In this document: piece by piece, positions 24,411-35,805 of the stretch
Numbering within the stretch: position 1 is the stretch's first letter
Layout of the letters: every line of letters begins with the position of its first letter
Source of the DNA: Aedes albopictus
Taxonomy: Eukaryota; Arthropoda; Insecta; Diptera; Culicidae
NCBI RefSeq assembly: GCF_035046485.1
Contig: NC_085136.1
Location: 327,572,227 to 327,636,226 of the forward strand
Direction: 5' to 3'
Length of the DNA: 64,000 nt
The notes under the pieces: generated by a model
Database searches by the model: none
Seen by the model: only the letters and a program-made list of their open reading frames with translations
What the model was told of the DNA's origin: nothing
Program-made: the position numbers and the translations under genes

Positions 24411-25655
24411 ATCTAACGTGGCCGATACAATTTCTGAATTGTACCAATAAATTTTGTTAAGATGAAGCAATTATGTGACTGATATACATTGCCAAGAAGT
24501 GCAAATGCCAAGGTCGCAAAGCCAAAATTTGTGTTACAAAACAGTTATAAAACCTTATTAAAGCCTGTAAAAATGTCAAACCAGCCAATTTCAGTAAAAT
24601 ATTATACAGTTCTTTCCCAAGCGTCACTCACTGTACCGAAGTCAACTTTTTCGTTCCACTTCCAGAAAGGAAAACATGTTAAACACGCTTTGCCTGTAAT
24701 ACAGCCGGCACTTCCCGTGTCGAGTTTATTCGTGGGGCAGTGGCGGGAGCCGGGAGCACCCTGAAGCAACGGGATCCACTTTTCCCGAAAAATAAAATAT
24801 CGAATCGAAGAAATCGTGTTCCCACACCCCTTCTTCCCCCCTCCGGGTGGGGGCCAGAACCTGAGAAGCGTCATCTTTCTCGCTTTGCCTCGTCGGCGTC
24901 GTCGTCGTCAGCAAGTGGTGCTGGTTTGGTTTCGGTTGGCTGCCGCAAGGAAGGATTGAGTTTATAAAAAGGAGAGTTTATAAAAATGAAAAACATAAAC
25001 GAAATCAATACCCAATGCAATGGTGCTACCAACAACAGCAGCGGGGTGGTACACGGTAGCGCACCGCCTGCTGCCTATCCTGACTCTCTAGCTCTACCTG
25101 GCTAGGTAGGAAGCCAGGGAGGGAAGATATGCCTGCGGTGGCGAATCCATGGCACCCTGCGATCATCGTCAGGACGAAATTGTGGAAATTGTGGACCGTA
25201 TAAGAAGGCTGTTTTCTTTTTTCCGTCGTTGGTACATATCCACCATACCTACTGGATAGAATGACGACGACGATGATGCGGCTTCAAAGGCGGTTTCTTC
25301 GCTCGTCGTCGTCGTCGTCATCGGGGATGAAAGGTTTCCGCGCGTGGATGCGGTGAGGAGCCCATCAATCGGAGGCCGACCGGCGACGAAGGTCGGGGAG
25401 TAAATCCGGGTGGCAAAATTGTGTATGTACATGTTTTCGTGTATCATAACGTAAATATAAATAAAATAACTGTCAGCTTTTGGGGTCTGGAGAGGGGTAA
25501 CCAAGGGATAATGGTTGAAAATGGAAAGTGGATTTAGCTGGCGGAGGAAATTGCAGGTGAATTGCGGGAAGAAATGATGCGAATTTCCCAGGTTTATCTT
25601 TGCGATTCGTGTCGAATTCTGTAGAATCTGATTGCTGAGGATAGTACTGTTGGGC
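24411..25655. other. single-copy block, GC-richer from 24.7 kb
   Basis: Trinucleotide runs such as GTCGTCGTCGTC and open frames on both strands; no recognised protein. I see no RNA gene. Confidence 0.35.
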
Positions 25656-27191
25656 ATTTTTTTATTATCGTACAAATTGGGCCGAAGGGTCTCAGATTTT
25701 CATGAAACTTTTTCCACAGGCAGGGCTCATGGATATATGAACAAAAAAAAATGAGGAAAATTCAGGGTCGCCTATTTTCCCGGAAAACTCAGGTGGAAAT
25801 TTTTTCACCTGACACTACTTACTTTGAAAAATCATAACTCAAAAACAAAGCATCGTAGAAACAAAGTTTTTTTTTTAGAAAATGAAAGCAAATTTTCGCA
25901 GAAATGCAAACAAAATAACTAAAAAAAGTTTCCCACAAAATTGTCCAAATTTGAGAAAGTTCGTAAAGAAAAGCCGGAAAAAAAACTATGCCCGAACTCG
26001 CGGGAAATTTTCGAAAAAAATTTTTTGAGAAGGTTATTCGTAAGCTTTAATCGCTGAAATTTTTGGAATGCACTTTTTTTTTCGTTTTTGAGTTATGGCC
26101 AATTTTGTTGAAAGCTTTGATCGCTGAAATTTTTTGAATGTACTTTTTCTCGTAACTGAGTTATGGCCGATTATGTGAAAATGACCATGTAAGCCTATAT
26201 TATACGGTCATTTTTCACAAAATTTGCCATAACTCAGAAACGAAAATTAAGTGTATTCCAAAAATTTCAGCAATCAAAGCTTATGAAATTACCATCTCAA
26301 AAATATTTTTTTTTCAAATTTTCCACGGGTTCGGACATAGTTTTTCCGGCTTTCCTTTATGAATTTTCTCAACTGTGAAAAATTTTGTGCAAAACTGTTT
26401 TCCAATTCATATTTTTTTGGATTCCTGAGAAAATTTGCTTTCATTTTCATTAAAAACTTTGTTTCTGATTTTTCAAAGAAAAAGCTTTTATGGTACATTT
26501 GGACATTTTTCAACAAAATTGGCCATAACTCAAAAACGAAAAAAAGTGCATTCCAAAAATTTCAGCGATTAAAGCTTATAAAATAACCTTTTCACAAATA
26601 TTTTTTCGAAAATTTTCCACGAGTTCGGGCATAGTTTTTCCAGCTTTTCTTTACGAACTTTCTCAAAAAACAAAAAAAAAAGAAAAATTTTGTGAAAAAC
26701 TGTTTTCCAAATTTATATTTGTTTTTGGATTCCTGAGAAATTTGCTTTCATTTTCATTAAAAACTTTGTTTCTGATTTTTCAAAGAAAAGGCTTTTATGG
26801 TACATTTGGACATTTTTCAACAAAATTGGCCATTACTCAGAAACGAAAAAAAAGTGCATTTCAAAAATTTCAGCGATTAAAGCTTATAAAATAACCTTCT
26901 CAAAAATATTTTTTCGAAAATTTTTCACGAGTTCGGGCATAGTTTCTCCGGCTGTCATTTTCTAAAAAAAAACTTTGTTTCTTCGATGCTTCGTTCTTGA
27001 GTTATGATTTTTCAAAGTATGTAGTGTCAGGGGAAAACAAAAAATTTTCACCTGAGTTTTCCGGGAAAATAGGCGACCCTGAATTTTCCTCAATTTTTTT
27101 TTGTTCATATATCCATGAGCCCTGCCTGTGGAAAAAGTTTCATGAAAATCTGAGACCCTTCGGCCCAATTTGTACGATAATAAAAAAAATC
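25656..27191. mobile_element. 1.54-kb foldback element with internal tandem repeats
   Basis: Ends ATTTTTTTATTATCGTACAA and TTGTACGATAATAAAAAAAA are inverted. Arms of about 230 bp include GGGCCGAAGGGTCTCAGA and its inverse. The interior holds two to three units of about 300 bp beginning near TTGGCCATAACTCA (about 26225, 26521 and 26827), each with CGAGTTCGGGCATAGTTTTT. No transposase frame. Confidence 0.8.
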
Positions 27192-27560
27192 TCCTGTTAC
27201 GACCGAGATATGGTACGACATACATCGTTTTGAAATGGTAAAAATTTCTTAGTGATTCTGAAGCAAAACTGGACCAGTAATCCCATAATCAAAAAAAGAA
27301 AAAAAATACTCGAAAGAGGATCATGTTGTTTGTTACGGTCGCCATATCATAGCGATAGCCTTGGTGGTATTTCATCTACCGCTTCAGATAAGTACACAGA
27401 TTCAATACATGGTCCGTTGAGAGACAAACATCAGCAAAGATCAGCCGATAAGGAATTCACCACTGAGTAATATACCCTATGAGCGGTGAACAAAGCTCAT
27501 TCTTAAGTCATCGCGGTCACGATATATGCAGAAAAAATCTTCAGTGTAACTGAGAACTCT
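27192..27560. other. single-copy stretch without features
   Basis: Only short frames; nothing recognised. Confidence 0.35.
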
Positions 27561-28729
27561 ACCTGTGATTTTTGCTGAATTTTCTTTTCAAATTTCTTCA
27601 GACACTCTTCCTGGTTTTACTTTGGAAATTTCTTCTGGGGCTCCTTAATGAAACCCTCTTGATTTTTTTCTATGGATTTCTTCCGATTTTAGGTATTTTT
27701 GCAATGGTTCGTTTTGGAACTTCTCCAAAAGTTTTCAAAATGTTTCCTCTGGGAATATTCGGAATTAATTCTCATAATGCTCTGTATCAGATTCTCTTGG
27801 GCATGACTAATTCTTAAAATGATTCCTCCAAGAATTCTTCGAAGAGTACTTCCAAAAAATTCTCCAACTATTTCACCAATCTATCTTCCATGGCTTTCTC
27901 CATACATTTTTCTGAGGATTCTTCAGATATTTCAATTGAGAATTTACCCAGGATTTTTTTCCAAATGGAATTTCAAGAGAATTATTTGAAAAAAAAAAGA
28001 AATCCTGCAAACATTCTTGAATAAATGTTCGGGAAAATCCTTGAAGAAAGTATTCAAGATTTTTGGAAGAATGGCTTGGAGGATATTTTTGCAAAAGCTC
28101 TTGAAATTTGTGGAGGCTTCCCTGTAGAATTTCTTAAAAAAATATTTCTTTGAAAAAAAAAATGCCTTTGAAAATCCTTGGGGAATGTCCTGGAGTACTC
28201 CTTAGAGGAATTCCTGGAAATTTTTTTTGACGAAACTCCTGAGCGAGTTATTGAAGAAATTCCTGTATGAATTCCCGGAATAATTTTTGAAGAGCTCTCT
28301 GTAAGAAGTCTTGGAGAAGTCTCTGTACAATTAGAAGGATTTGCTGGAAAAACACCGAAAGGATTTTTTCGAGAAAATCTACGAAGGATCCTGCAAGGTA
28401 TACTAGCAGGAATTTTAAGAAGATTTTATAGACTATGAGCTGGAAGAATTTCTGGAGAAGTTCGTAAAGAAATTCCGGGGGGAACCGTTGAAAATTTCTT
28501 ATAGAAATGCTTGAATTAATTCTTGAAATAATTCTTGGATGAATTTCTGTGAGAATCTGTGGAAGAATCAATGGAGGAATCCCTGGAAGATAATTTGAAG
28601 GAGTTCTTAGAGAATTTCTGGAGATAATCCTTAGATGAAGTCTTGGAAGGACCCTCAATAAATTGCTTAGAGGAAATTCTGCAGCAATGAAAAATCTTCG
28701 GAGGAATCTGGAAAAACCTGAAAAGGAAA

Positions 28730-28769
<40 letters not shown>

Positions 28770-29160
28770 CATTTATTTATTACACAAATTTACAATAAAT
28801 AAGGCCTAATGAACTTATGTTCCATTGATTGTGTTTCTTGAAAAATACCTGTAGAAACCTTTAAAGAAGTTCCTTTGGAATCCTTGAGATGATAACAATG
28901 AACACAATTTCAAGGAAAACTTTGGATGAACCTCTTGAAAACTGTTTTGAAGAAACCTCTGAGAATTTCTTGGAGGAATTTTTCGTTGTATGAATGAATT
29001 CGTAAAGAAATGTATACAATTATTCTTGGATAAATTGCTGAAACATTTGAAATTTCTGATGAAATTCTTGGATGAATTTTTGGAATACCCAAAAAAATAT
29101 TTGAAATTTTCTTTAAGATTTTTGAAATTATTTTTGAAGATTTTTTTGAGATATCTTAGG
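27561..29160. repeat. decayed TTCC/GGAA-rich repeat filler with a 30-bp T run
   Basis: Mostly GAAGAAATTCCTG / TTCTTGGAGGAATT motifs. From about 28 kb the orientation is reversed relative to 1-3.3 kb. An uninterrupted T run occupies 28732-28761; the sequence after it (CACAACATTTATTTATTACA) suggests a retroposed poly-A tail of a minus-strand insertion, but no body was recognised. Confidence 0.6.
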
Positions 29161-29308
29161 AAGAATCATTGGGGGAGCTCTTGGGGAATTCATGGTATAT
29201 GTAGTTGCTCTTTGTTTTCAAAGCTGTGTACGATATAGTGATAAGTAATGAACTTTGATAGATGATGTCATAAGGTAATGATTTTCGGGCGAAACCAATT
29301 TGAATGAC

Positions 29309-29942
29309 ACGGTTGTAGGACAAAAGATCAAAAGGTCGACGGTCAAAAGGTCGAAGGGTCAAAAGGTCGAAATAAAAAAAATAAGTGGGACAAAAGGTCA
29401 AAATGACAAGTCGTCAAAAGGTCGAAAGGTCGTATTATATATTTTTGAATTGTTTGATTGCTTCTTTTCTATTGTTTCTATTTGTTTCGACCATTTTTTT
29501 ATTTTATCCAAATAATCATACTGATTATGAGTGCCGGAAGACGGAAAAAAATATGGTGGACATCATCGCGCTGCAGGCACTTAAATAAATTTGAAACAAA
29601 TCCAGGTCCTTTCAGTTGTATTACTATCTACAGCCTTCGAGCTTTAAACCTTTCAAATTTCTTCCTTCAAACATTTTGTCTTATTCATTTTTGAATTTCG
29701 ACCTTACGATCACTTGCATTTTCGACCTTTTTACCCCTTTTATTTTCGACCTTTTGTCCTACTTATTTTTTTTTATTTCGACCATTCGACCTTTTGATCA
29801 CTTGTATTTAGACCTTTTGACCCTTCGACCTTTTTACCCATCGACCTTTCGTCCTTTCGACCTTTTGTCCTTTCGACCTTTTGACCGTCGACCTTATGAC
29901 CTTCGACCTTATGACCTTCGAACTTTTGTCATAGAACCGAAT
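29309..29942. mobile_element. foldback element built from GGTC/GACC 10-mers
   Basis: The left part (29309-29440) is repeats of AAAAGGTCGAAAGGTC type. The right part (29700-29935) is the inverse, TCGACCTTTTGACC. Outer ends CGGTTGTAGGACAAAAG and CTTTTGTCATAGAACCG are inverted. The 250-bp centre is unrelated. Confidence 0.65.
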
Positions 29943-29959
29943 GGTACACAGGATGGGCC

Positions 29960-30330
29960 AAAATCAAATGTTCAGATTGCAGACGAAGTGTCTATGTCGT
30001 TTGCGATTTGAAGCAAGATAATGCTCTTTCGAACCTTACCGATCAACATGGCACTCGAAGGAGCGATTAGGAGGTCTGGTATGCAGATGTATCAGAAAGT
30101 CGACTCAAGCGGCGTGTGCTCTTACGACTGCAAATGGGGCATTTCATGGAGTGCGTAGCCAGTTTAGGTTCTGTAACTAGTATAAAACGCTATTTCTTCC
30201 AATGGCCCTCTATGGTCATAAGATGTGGACGATTAAGAAAGCTGAGAGTTCTCAGAGTTTTTAAGAGTAAAGTGCTGCGATAAATTCTCGGTGGGAAAGA
30301 AGAAAATGTTGAGTGACACAGAACCAAATC
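29960..30330 (+). pseudogene. non-LTR reverse transcriptase relic (C-terminal part)
   Basis: One plus frame near 30180 reads YKTLFLPMALYGHKMWTIKK; after a frameshift another reads LRVFKSKVLR, stop, ILGGKEENV. The L-Y-K-T-L...P-[VM]-x-[LM]-Y-G-x-E/K-x-W-T and [KR]-V-L-R-x-I-x-G-G blocks are hallmarks of the RT C-terminal region of non-LTR elements. Stops and a frameshift show it is dead. Its 3' side abuts tRNA-like element C. Confidence 0.6.
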
Positions 30331-30502
30331 ACGATCAAGTGATACGTATTCTATTTTTTTTTCGGATATCCAGAGAGCAATGATAGTGGCATTTCTCAAA
30401 TTTCCTAGTATGTTGGAATATACTGAAAAATTTGTAATTAGAAGGCACATAATATAAATAATTCACAAAATGATAGATAAATTAATGGAAAAAAAAACTA
30501 AT

Positions 30503-30573
30503 TGCGTTCTGATGGGTTTTGAACCCACATCTTCACATTCGCTAGACTGGCGCTTAAACCAACTAAGCCACAT
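30503..30573 (-). pseudogene. tRNA-like element C (Thr-like)
   Basis: The minus strand reads GTGGCTTAGTTGGTTTAAGC, GCCAGTCTAGCGAATG, GTGGGTTCAAAACCCATC and AGAACGC. T-arm stem TGGGTTCAAAACCCA pairs well; the anticodon stem does not. Upstream (30590-30630) it shares TGGTGTGGGC(C/T)CAGAG with element B, so the two are one family of about 120 bp or more. Confidence 0.6.
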
Positions 30574-30659
30574 AATAGGTAATGATTCTGTCGGCATAAC
30601 TGACTCTGGGCCCACACCACGAGGCTTTGATATCTTAGATGAACACTATTTGGAACGAA

Positions 30660-31800
30660 GATGAAGCTATAGTTTTGTATTCCGATCACTCATTTATCCC
30701 ATTTTGGTGGCAAAAGTGCACTCCATCTGTACCACACTAACCAGCATCACCGTCAACCTATGACGTCATCCCGGACCTTGGTTTTAGGGAAGCCCCCCGA
30801 AGTCTTCCGACTTTCCAGACCAGAAAAACCTCCGCCACCCGCTAGAGCTTCAGCTGTGCTGTACTGTGTGGCACCAAAACCAAAAACAAACTCCAAAAAG
30901 GGGAGCATCATAATGAATTATAAACATAATTGAGATGAGAGTTGAATATTCTCATCTCTATAGTGGCGCTGTGGCAGGACAACGCCAGCACAGACATGTA
31001 CAAAGCTTGACTACACCATCCCAAGCCTGATCCTGTTGTCATCGTCGTCGTCGTCGTCTAATGCAAACAGGGTGTCCCCGTTCAGTTCAAAGCGGGGAGA
31101 GGGGACCAACGTGATTCGGATCAGGAGGTTCTGCACGGTCGTTGCCGGTTGGCTCCATTTTGAGGTGCCACGATCTAAAGCTTGAGCTAGAATAGACAGT
31201 GGCATCTAGACTAATGCTTTGGGGGTGAAGCTGGCCGACATACGAGCTTTGGGATACAAAAATTGTTTCGTTGAAAATATTTTCAGCGTTTGCGTATATT
31301 TTTTTCCAATCATCTATTTCATAGCCTAAATTTTTCGGAAATTGCACTCCAAGAGGCATTTGATCCCATCCACCTCCATTTATGCATAGAAAGAGTGAGA
31401 GAGTGAAAAGCCCATGGGTGAAACGGAATGTTCAGTTTCCGGAGCAGAGCAGAAGCACACACTACTGGATGGATCTGTTGATGTGCATCATTTGATTAAT
31501 AAATTATGGCTTGAAGAAAGTGCTTTCAGCCGGATGTTCGGGTCATAATTGAATATGCGTTTTTTTTTGTTATGTGCCGCCTCCTCGAACAAGGTGCGAT
31601 GAGATGCAAATGCAGCCAGTTCTCTATATCACTTTCTATAAATCAATATTCGGAATTTGGAAACTGGATTAGGCATGCGTTTCGTTCAGCCCGATCGATA
31701 TTCATGTGCACGTAGAGATGTTTTTGTAGCCGGAAATTGGTATTTTTGTGACGGCATGTCTAATACAGGATAGAATATAAAGCATGACTGCGATTCTTTC
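30660..31800. other. single-copy block
   Basis: GC-richer DNA with short frames on both strands; a GTCGTCGTCGTCGTC run at about 31040. Nothing recognised. Confidence 0.35.
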
Positions 31801-32335
31801 AGAAAGATTTCCGGAAATATTTCAGATTTTTTCCTAAAAATTGTCTCACACTCAACACTCCTCCAGTATGGGATGTTTTTTTTTTCAAAAGTTCCTTCAA
31901 AAACATGTTTTTACTACATTTTGTAAGTGGTTCTCTAAAAAAAATTCTCCAAGGTATGTTTTTATTTCCATAAACTTAACTTCAAAAACTCCTTCAAGGA
32001 TTGCTATAGAAGTTTGTGTATGCATTTCTTAAAACCTTTCTATAGAAATTCCTCCAGAAAATCATCATAATTTACTCCACAAGTTCTTCGATGGGAGTAA
32101 ACCAGGAATTCTTCTAGAAATTTCTCAAGATTTTCTTCTAGGATTTCTCCAGAGGTTTCTTCAGAGTTTCCTCCAAAGATTGCTTAGGATTTATTCAGAC
32201 CTGTTTTCAACGATTCTTCTTCTTTTCAAATTTTCCGGAGATATTCCAGAAATTTTTTTAAAGATTCTCTCAGCTGTTTCTGCAAATTTTACAACAAAAT
32301 CTATTTCTTGGATTTTTTCCATGTAAATGTAAATG
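31801..32335. repeat. decayed TTCC/GGAA-rich repeat filler
   Basis: TTTCTCCAGAGGTTTCTTCAG-type motifs; no gene seen. Confidence 0.5.
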
Positions 32336-32341
32336 TATGTA

Positions 32342-32598
32342 CACTACCCGTCATAAGTACGGACTCACAAAAGGTATTGCAACAATATTGCATCACCCTG
32401 ACTCACCTCGATATCTCCAAAACCAGAGGACTTACAAAGATGATGTCTTCAGGAAAGTTATTCAGAAGATCAAAAGCAACAACTTTTCTGAAGGCGGAAT
32501 TTTTGTAGGTGTTCTGGTTTAAGAGATATCGAGGTGAGTCAGGGTGATGCAATATTGTTGCAATACTTTTAATGAGTCCGTACTTATGACGGGTAGTG
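32342..32598. mobile_element. 257-bp MITE with TA duplication (mariner-like ends)
   Basis: CACTACCCGTCATAAGTACG and its inverse CGTACTTATGACGGGTAGTG, bounded by TA at 32340-32341 and 32599-32600. Arms are about 80 bp and include CGATATCTCCAAAACCAGA / TCTGGTTTAAGAGATATCG. No transposase. Confidence 0.85.
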
Positions 32599-32600
32599 TA

Positions 32601-33670
32601 TATCTGCAGACAGTCCTTCAGTTGAGGGTATTTTTTTTAATTCTTTTGAATTTTTTTCAAGTTTCTTAAAACATTTTTTTTTCAAGAATTCCTTGTTTGT
32701 TTTCATTTCCGCAAGATTTACTTCAGAAATATTTTTTTTTCTATTTTTTTCTTTAGAAATTTGATATAACGAGAGCTATTTTTTTTTTCAGAGCGATGCT
32801 CACGATTCCTCTGGATTACTCTAGTTTTCACGACGTGTACTAGATGAAATTTGAGCAGCCTAGAAATATTTTCCACGTTTGAGAGACGTTTCTGAATGGA
32901 TTCGAGCAAAAAGAGTGCCTCAGAATTGCTCTGGGTTGGACAGTGTCTTCCCCCTAGAAGAATTCCACCAGTGGATTTCTTCGATAGATTTTAACAAAAA
33001 ATCATCCAGAGATTCCTAAGAAATTTATTGAGGGATTTCTTGAGAAAATTCACCAGTACCTTTGTCTGCAGATTCTGCAGACTTTTAAAGTAGATTCCTT
33101 CAATAATTCCTCTATAGATGTCTCCAAGAATCCTTCCCGAAATTTCTCTAGCATTTTTTTTCCTTCGAGTTTCTTTCAGAGTTTCAACAAAAGTTGTTCA
33201 TGGTTTTTTTAGGAACTAAGAAAGCATTTTCAGGAATTTCTTCAGGTATTCTTCCAGGCATTTACCCAGCAATTCCTCCAGAAAAATACTCAAATTAAAA
33301 AAAAAACAACTTCTAAGAATCTCCACAGGTATAAGTGTTTTTTTTTCAGAAATTTCTCCAAAGATTCTTTCAAGAATTCTTCCATTATTTTTTGTTCAAT
33401 TCTGGAAGCATTTTCGAATAAAAAAACCCCTAAAGGAATATCTTAAACAATTCTTGCATGAATGAGTCTCTTAAGGAATCCCTAGAGTTATTTCTGACAG
33501 AACTGCAAATCCAATTTCTAAAAAAAATTAGCAGCAATTTCTGTAGAAACCTTTGGAGATATTTTCGAAAGGATCTCTGACGAAATTATTTCGATAAACT
33601 ATCCAGTATACTGTAGAGTCTATAGAATCCCTGTAGAGGTCTCAGGATGTGCCGTTGAAAAAATCTCTGG
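32601..33670. repeat. decayed TTCC/GGAA-rich repeat filler
   Basis: Motifs such as TTCTTCAGGTATTCTTCC; orientation switches near 33.5 kb. No gene seen. Confidence 0.5.
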
Positions 33671-33673
33671 AAA

Positions 33674-33844
33674 GGGGCTGTCCATAAACCACGTGGTCAT
33701 GGGAGGGGGGGGGGGGGGGTTCGGGCAATGATCATTTTGTATGGACAAATTAAAATTTTTGTATGGACAAATGACCACGCGGGGGGGGGGGGGGGGGGGT
33801 TGAAAAGTCCCAAAAAAATGACCACGTGGTTTATTGACAGCCCC
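33674..33844. mobile_element. 171-bp MITE (GGGGCTGTCC ends) with two long G runs
   Basis: GGGGCTGTCCATAAACCACG and CGTGGTTTATTGACAGCCCC are near-inverted ends, with AAA possible on both sides. The interior has two copies of GACCACG-related sequence, each beside an uninterrupted G run (about 14 G at 33706-33719 and about 18 at 33781-33799). Confidence 0.75.
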
Positions 33845-34705
33845 AAAATCTGGAGAAACACCAGGGAAGTTCATGAAGAAATCCTAGGAGAAATTTCTGA
33901 AGGATATTCTGGGATAACTCTTTGGAAACCCTTGGTGGAGTTTCTGAAAAAGTTTATAAGGGATTTTATTTGGAAAATGGCTGGAGAAATCGTTCAATAT
34001 AATTATTGTAGGATATTCGCATTCCTGGAGCAATCTCTTTCAGGGATTCCTTCAAAGTATAGGTCACGTATTAAGAAAAAAACTAATTAATCCACCTAGC
34101 GGTCATGACGCCTTTCTCGTGCCTTCAAAACCACATTTCAACACAACTCAAATGACATGTTGATGAATATCGCACTTTCATACGTTTAATAGAAATCCAT
34201 TTCATGGCATCAGTGATCATATCGTTTATCTGGCTTTTGATTTTTGAGCCTTAATCTCTTGAAAAAGAGCCGCAGTTTTGAATTTTGAGCAGCCATTTCT
34301 GATTTAAGTCCGGCAGTTTGGAAATTCTGGTCACCAGTTTTGGACTTCAGACTTCTTCCCAATACCCACATTGAATGGTTTGAAACTCCATTGAACAGCC
34401 GTCATTTTGAATTTTGAGACGCTATCTTGGATATCCTGGTCGCTACTTTGGAACTCCGGTTGTCTTTCCCATACCAAATATTCCCATATTGTACGGTTTT
34501 AGAGCCTAAGCCTCCATTAAACAGTCGCTATCTTCAAGTTCATACCGCCATCTTGAATTTTAAGACGCCATCTTGGATATTTTGGTCGCCATCTGGGATA
34601 CTTTAATCGTCATTTTTGGACTCCAGACATCTTTCCAATATCAAATATACACAAATTGCATGGGTTTAGAGCCTAAAACTACATTTAACAGCCTTGGATA
34701 TTCTG

Positions 34706-34920
34706 TGTTTCAAAATTTGTTGATTTTTTTCGGTGAAAAATACTTTCCAAATCGTTTTGGCGTAACGTTTCGTCCTACTTCATTCAGCCATCATTAGATA
34801 CAAAACGTTTGTTTTCCACCACTGTGGTCTATCAACTTCAACTATTTTTCACCGAAAAAAAATCAACAAATTTCGAAACATAAAACTCAACGGTGATCAA
34901 AACCACACAAAAAGAAAAAG
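34706..34920. mobile_element. nested 215-bp foldback insertion
   Basis: TTTCAAAATTTGTTGATTTT and AAAATCAACAAATTTCGAAA form inverted arms that continue through TTCGGTGAAAAATA. The 13-bp host segment CTTGGATATTCTG is present on both sides (34693-34705, 34921-34933). Confidence 0.7.
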
Positions 34921-35384
34921 CTTGGATATTCTGGTTCTCATTTTTGGAGTCCAGACTTCTTCCTCATACCAGATATACCCATATTGCATGGTTTTAGAGC
35001 ATAAAACTCCATTGAACAGTCGCCATCTTGAATGTGGAGCCACCATCTTGAATATTAGGCAGCCATCTTGAATGTTGGGCCGACATCGTGGAATTTCGAG
35101 TCTCCAGTATTCAGTTTCCCATAAAATTCGTCAACCATACTAAAGGTTACAAAAATCGCCGCAGTTTGATGTATCGCATGATGGGGCTTGGTTCAGTTTT
35201 ATATACGGCCAGTTCCACCGATGCTGGTCCGGATCACTTGAAAGGCCATAGCTCCGGAACCCCTTCACCGATCCGAACAATTTTTAATAGCAAACAAGGT
35301 TGTAAAATTCCGGTTCGATTCGAGCTATAATCAGGAAAATCGGCCAATGGGCAGTGCCTTAAAAGTGAGTGATTTTTTTGCGCA

Positions 35385-35427
35385 CAGACATACATACATA
35401 CACACATACATACACACATACATACAT
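35385..35427. repeat. ACAT/ACAC microsatellite
   Basis: ACATACATACATACACACAT-type alternation inside the surrounding element. The inverted copy at 63020-63060 has the matching GTATGTATGTG run. Confidence 0.85.
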
Positions 35428-35717
35428 TATCTCAATACGTCGAACCGAGTTTATTGGTATATGTGACATGACCCTCCGAGCCTTCTATCGAAAATTCAGT
35501 GTACGAGAAAGGCAAAGCTTCCGAAGATTCATTTGAATATCTAATTATGGAATTGTTTTCGAAATTTAACCATGGATTCCGTCAGAAATTCCACTAGGGA
35601 TTTCAAAAAAAAAATGATTTAAAAAATCTTGCACTCATTGCAGCAGAATCTTCTTTACGGATTTTTTTTCAGAAATTCGACCAGGAATTTTGTCAGAAAT
35701 TCCTCTAGATATCTCTC

Positions 35718-35805
35718 TCTCTTCTTGGCGTAACGTCCACATTGGGACAAAGCCTGCTTCTCAGCCCCCTATGAGTCTACGTAGTTTATGGACAGACCCT
35801 AAGAG
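35718..35805 (+). repeat. fragment of a dispersed Aedes-type repeat
   Basis: TTCTTGGCGTAACGTCC and GGGACAAAGCCTGCTTCTCA followed by a GTCTACGTAGTTTATGGACA tail. From memory this pair of motifs is very abundant in Aedes genomes. Confidence 0.6.

Larger units (their letters stand above)
34086..35517 (+). mobile_element. 1.43-kb CCACCTAG/GCCTTTCTCGT element
   Basis: Starts TTAATCCACCTAGCGGTCAT then GCCTTTCTCGTGCC, and ends GTGTACGAGAAAGGC, so the termini share an inverted GCCTTTCTCGT. Inside are tandem segments containing GCCATCTTGAATTTT, one module of the 22-24-kb block (35160-35270) and a microsatellite. The copy at 61.69-64.0 kb is inverted. No coding frame. Confidence 0.7.

Noticed and set aside
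33620..33874. Proline-rich protein on the minus strand
   Set aside because: The proline runs come from the G runs of a MITE.
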